Assembly: GCA_051649785.1 (NCBI GenBank)
Contig: JBOFHT010000037.1
Span: 1-34,164 of the forward strand
DNA length: 34,164 nucleotides
Reading direction: 5' to 3'
Source: JBOFHT01 sp051649785
Lineage (GTDB): Archaea > Methanobacteriota > Methanobacteria > Methanobacteriales > Methanobacteriaceae
The notes beneath the pieces are model-generated. The model had not been told where the DNA came from. It saw only the letters and a program-made list of their open reading frames with translations, and did no database searches. This document shows, piece by piece, positions 32,788 through 34,164 of the stretch; the first letter of the stretch is position 1; every line of letters starts with the position of its first letter. A program made the translations under genes and the position numbers.

Positions 32788-33561
32788 TTATCCAATGTAC
32801 CGTAAATCTTCGTCACTACTATTTGTACCTATGTTCCCTCTCATTTCTTGTTCCATTTGTTGAGCTTTTGAAATCATTTTCTTAGTTTCTTCTGCTCTTT
32901 CTTCAAGCTTCTCAATATCAACTTCAATATTAACTAAAGTAGAAAGAACTCCAATCATAGATTCAGCAGCTTCATGGTCAATAAAATATCCTGGAGTTTC
33001 ACCCATTAAGCAAACCCCATTCATTTTCCTAAGAGTTCCTAATCCAAGAAGTAAACCTGATGCCCCTACAATTCCACCATCAGCAGAACGAATAGATACA
33101 TTAGCTTCTTTTAAAGATTCAATAAGCTCTAAGTTAGTAGCTGAACCAAAAACCTTCGGACTTTCAATAGGTTGGCCAGTAGCTAATCCACCTAATGTAT
33201 ACATCTCTTTAACACCATACCCCTCAATAAAGTCTAAGATATATGCACAAAGCTCGTATTGACCTTCAGGAGAAAGTGCTTGGCTATTTCCAACAAGAAG
33301 AATAAAATCTCTTTCACTAGCCCCAGCAGATTTTAAGTAGTAGAACTCATTAATCATATTTTCAACTAATCCATCTTCACTAACTAATACTTGTGGGGGA
33401 AAATGAGGAGAATAAAGTTCTGCAAACTTAACAGCCCCTAATTCTTCAATAATATGATCAACAGCTAGTTTCCCAACATGTCCTATTCCTGGAAGTGCTT
33501 CAATAAATATAGGATTATCTAAATTGACTTCTTCTAATAAATTAATATAAGTATTTCTCAT
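32788..33561 (-). CDS. PAC2-family protein, archaeal proteasome-assembly-chaperone type (257 aa)
   Basis: A soluble protein of the PAC2 family, related to the chaperones that assemble the 20S proteasome (archaeal PbaA/PbaB and eukaryotic PAC2). Seen are the N-terminal NPIFIEALPGIGHVGKLAVDHIIEEL, the SPHFPPQVLV segment, ILLVGNSQALSPEGQYELC, YTLGGLATGQ and GGIVGASGLLLGLG with GETPGY, all in the usual order. A charged coiled-coil-like C-terminal tail (EKLEERAEETKKMISKAQQ) may mediate oligomerisation. AAGGTGA precedes the ATG. It lies 111 bases after the Nop10 gene, an order conserved in many euryarchaea. Confidence 0.92.
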   Translation of the reverse strand: MRNTYINLLEEVNLDNPIFIEALPGIGHVGKLAVDHIIEELGAVKFAELYSPHFPPQVLVSEDGLVENMINEFYYLKSAGASERDFILLVGNSQALSPEGQYELCAYILDFIEGYGVKEMYTLGGLATGQPIESPKVFGSATNLELIESLKEANVSIRSADGGIVGASGLLLGLGTLRKMNGVCLMGETPGYFIDHEAAESMIGVLSTLVNIEVDIEKLEERAEETKKMISKAQQMEQEMRGNIGTNSSDEDLRYIG

Positions 33562-33672
33562 AATTTCACCTTTTAGCTATTTATTTAAGTTAATAAAGTT
33601 AGTAGAATTAGTAAAGTTATTATTACTAGTATTATAGCAGTTATAACTATTAAATTAATTAAATATATTGAT

Positions 33673-33849
33673 TTAATTAACAGAATTAGCTTCAGCTTCT
33701 TTTTTTAGTATCCTACGATATTTCCCGTATTTGTCGCCAACAGAATATTTAGGAGGATAAATTACAGTTATTTCACCTTCACAATATTGGCAAGAATCTT
33801 TTAATGTGTATTCCCCACATATTTTACATTTATGCATTAACATTTTCAT
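33673..33849 (-). CDS. nop10: H/ACA ribonucleoprotein component Nop10 (58 aa)
   Basis: A small RNA-binding subunit of the H/ACA pseudouridylation complex with Cbf5, Gar1 and L7Ae. The zinc ribbon has C8, C11, C20 and C23 (CKICGEYTLKDSCQYC), followed by the conserved YPPKYSVGDKYGKYRR that contacts Cbf5 and guide RNA. The start is ATG 33849, seven bases after GAGGT. An in-frame ATG at 33909 would add a hydrophobic leader not found in this family. In many euryarchaea the preceding genes are those for L44e, S27e and aIF2-alpha; none lies within the 315 bases available here. Confidence 0.95.
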   Translation of the reverse strand: MKMLMHKCKICGEYTLKDSCQYCEGEITVIYPPKYSVGDKYGKYRRILKKEAEANSVN

Positions 33850-34027
33850 TTTAAAGACCTCTAGAATTAGTAGTAATGTTAGTAATAATGATAATACTAA
33901 TAATACCAATATTGAAAGCTATAATAGTATTAAAAGGATTAATAAGACTGTAAGTAGTAGTTAAATCAAATTAAATAGTATTAATAAATATACTAAGAAT
34001 TTGAATAATAAAAAATTAAAAAATATT
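33850..34027. other. AT-rich spacer upstream of nop10
   Basis: The text is rich in AGTAAT and AATACT runs, with the ribosome site of nop10 at about 33857-33863. No gene is visible, and the expected aIF2-alpha gene is absent at least up to the insertion-sequence end. Confidence 0.55.
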
Positions 34028-34164
34028 GGCTCTGTAGAAACCCTATATTTTTGCACTAGTTTATATCAAAATCCGCTATTTCAAAAATTAAAACAACTTA
34101 AAATGCTTTGGCTTAGCAAATTAAGGAAATTTCTTTTTGAAAAAAATATTTTTGACTATAAATT
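34028..34164 (+). mobile_element. left end of an insertion sequence, continuing past the window
   Basis: GGCTCTGTAGAAACCCTA at 34028 matches the terminal repeats of the relic at 18843-19071. Inside, an ATG at 34103 opens a frame to the window edge (MLWLSKLRKFLFEKNIFDYK), which could be the start of the transposase, though 20 residues are too few to be sure. Both left ends in the window are preceded by AATATT. Confidence 0.6.

Noticed and set aside
33850..33909. Hydrophobic N-terminal extension of Nop10 from the ATG at 33909
   Set aside because: A Shine-Dalgarno GAGGT sits before the ATG at 33849, the family starts there, and the extension is a translation of AGTAAT-type spacer DNA.

Overview
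The window is a very AT-rich stretch of an archaeal chromosome, most likely a Methanobacteriales methanogen close to Methanobrevibacter. Four things point there. A Nop10 and PAC2-family gene pair and an EndoQ-type PHP nuclease are present. Shine-Dalgarno sites read GGAGGTG and promoters carry TTTATATA-type TATA boxes. Half the window is filled by adhesin-like surface proteins with Pmp-type parallel beta-helix repeats. The genus is inferred from gene content and composition, not from a marker gene.

Layout. Bases 1-2404 hold the end of a restriction-modification locus: a C5-cytosine methyltransferase cut by the window edge, a 417-residue putative endonuclease and a 147-residue protein with a clear PD...ExK motif. 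A convergent cation/proton antiporter follows (2648-3835). From about 4.9 to 27.4 kb lies an adhesin island with six minus-strand adhesin-like genes (1178, 766, 1070, 569, 562 and 578 residues) and one plus-strand gene (330 residues). All seven end in the same [VI]SMK[SN]TGIP motif, a hydrophobic helix and a short basic tail. Between them sit an ArsR regulator paired with an EFR1-type flavodoxin/ferredoxin gene (8991-10160) and three small plus-strand genes (SAM methyltransferase, DUF1801 protein, GNAT acetyltransferase; 23359-25270).

Bases 27.4-28.1 kb carry a duplicated GNAT 3' end and a decayed VapBC-like toxin-antitoxin pair. Bases 28279-30852 are a CadC/SmtB-type regulator and a P1B-type metal ATPase, with a 24-bp operator lying over the regulator start codon. 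A minus-strand block follows: EndoQ-like nuclease, glutathione-peroxidase-like protein, PAC2-family protein and Nop10. An insertion-sequence end enters at 34028, and a 229-bp relic with matching ends lies at 18843-19071.

Most unusual observations. (1) Three of the adhesin paralogs have ATA exactly where their sibling has TTG, five bases after a perfect GGAGGTG. In one of them no ATG, GTG or TTG occurs in frame for 122 codons although the conserved signal peptide and N-terminal domain are intact. This is strong sequence evidence for AUA initiation. (2) One adhesin gene is bracketed by about 200-bp direct copies of the end of the neighbouring GNAT gene, so it moved or was duplicated as a unit. 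(3) Perfect 78-bp and 81-bp in-frame tandem duplications show beta-helix coils being added recently. (4) The adhesin genes share two classes of conserved 3' hairpins and recurrent ATTAGTAT-type upstream sites, which suggests a co-regulated, recombining surface-protein family. I found no CRISPR array, no complete tRNA or rRNA gene and no prophage. No computational search was run; all family assignments come from reading motifs.
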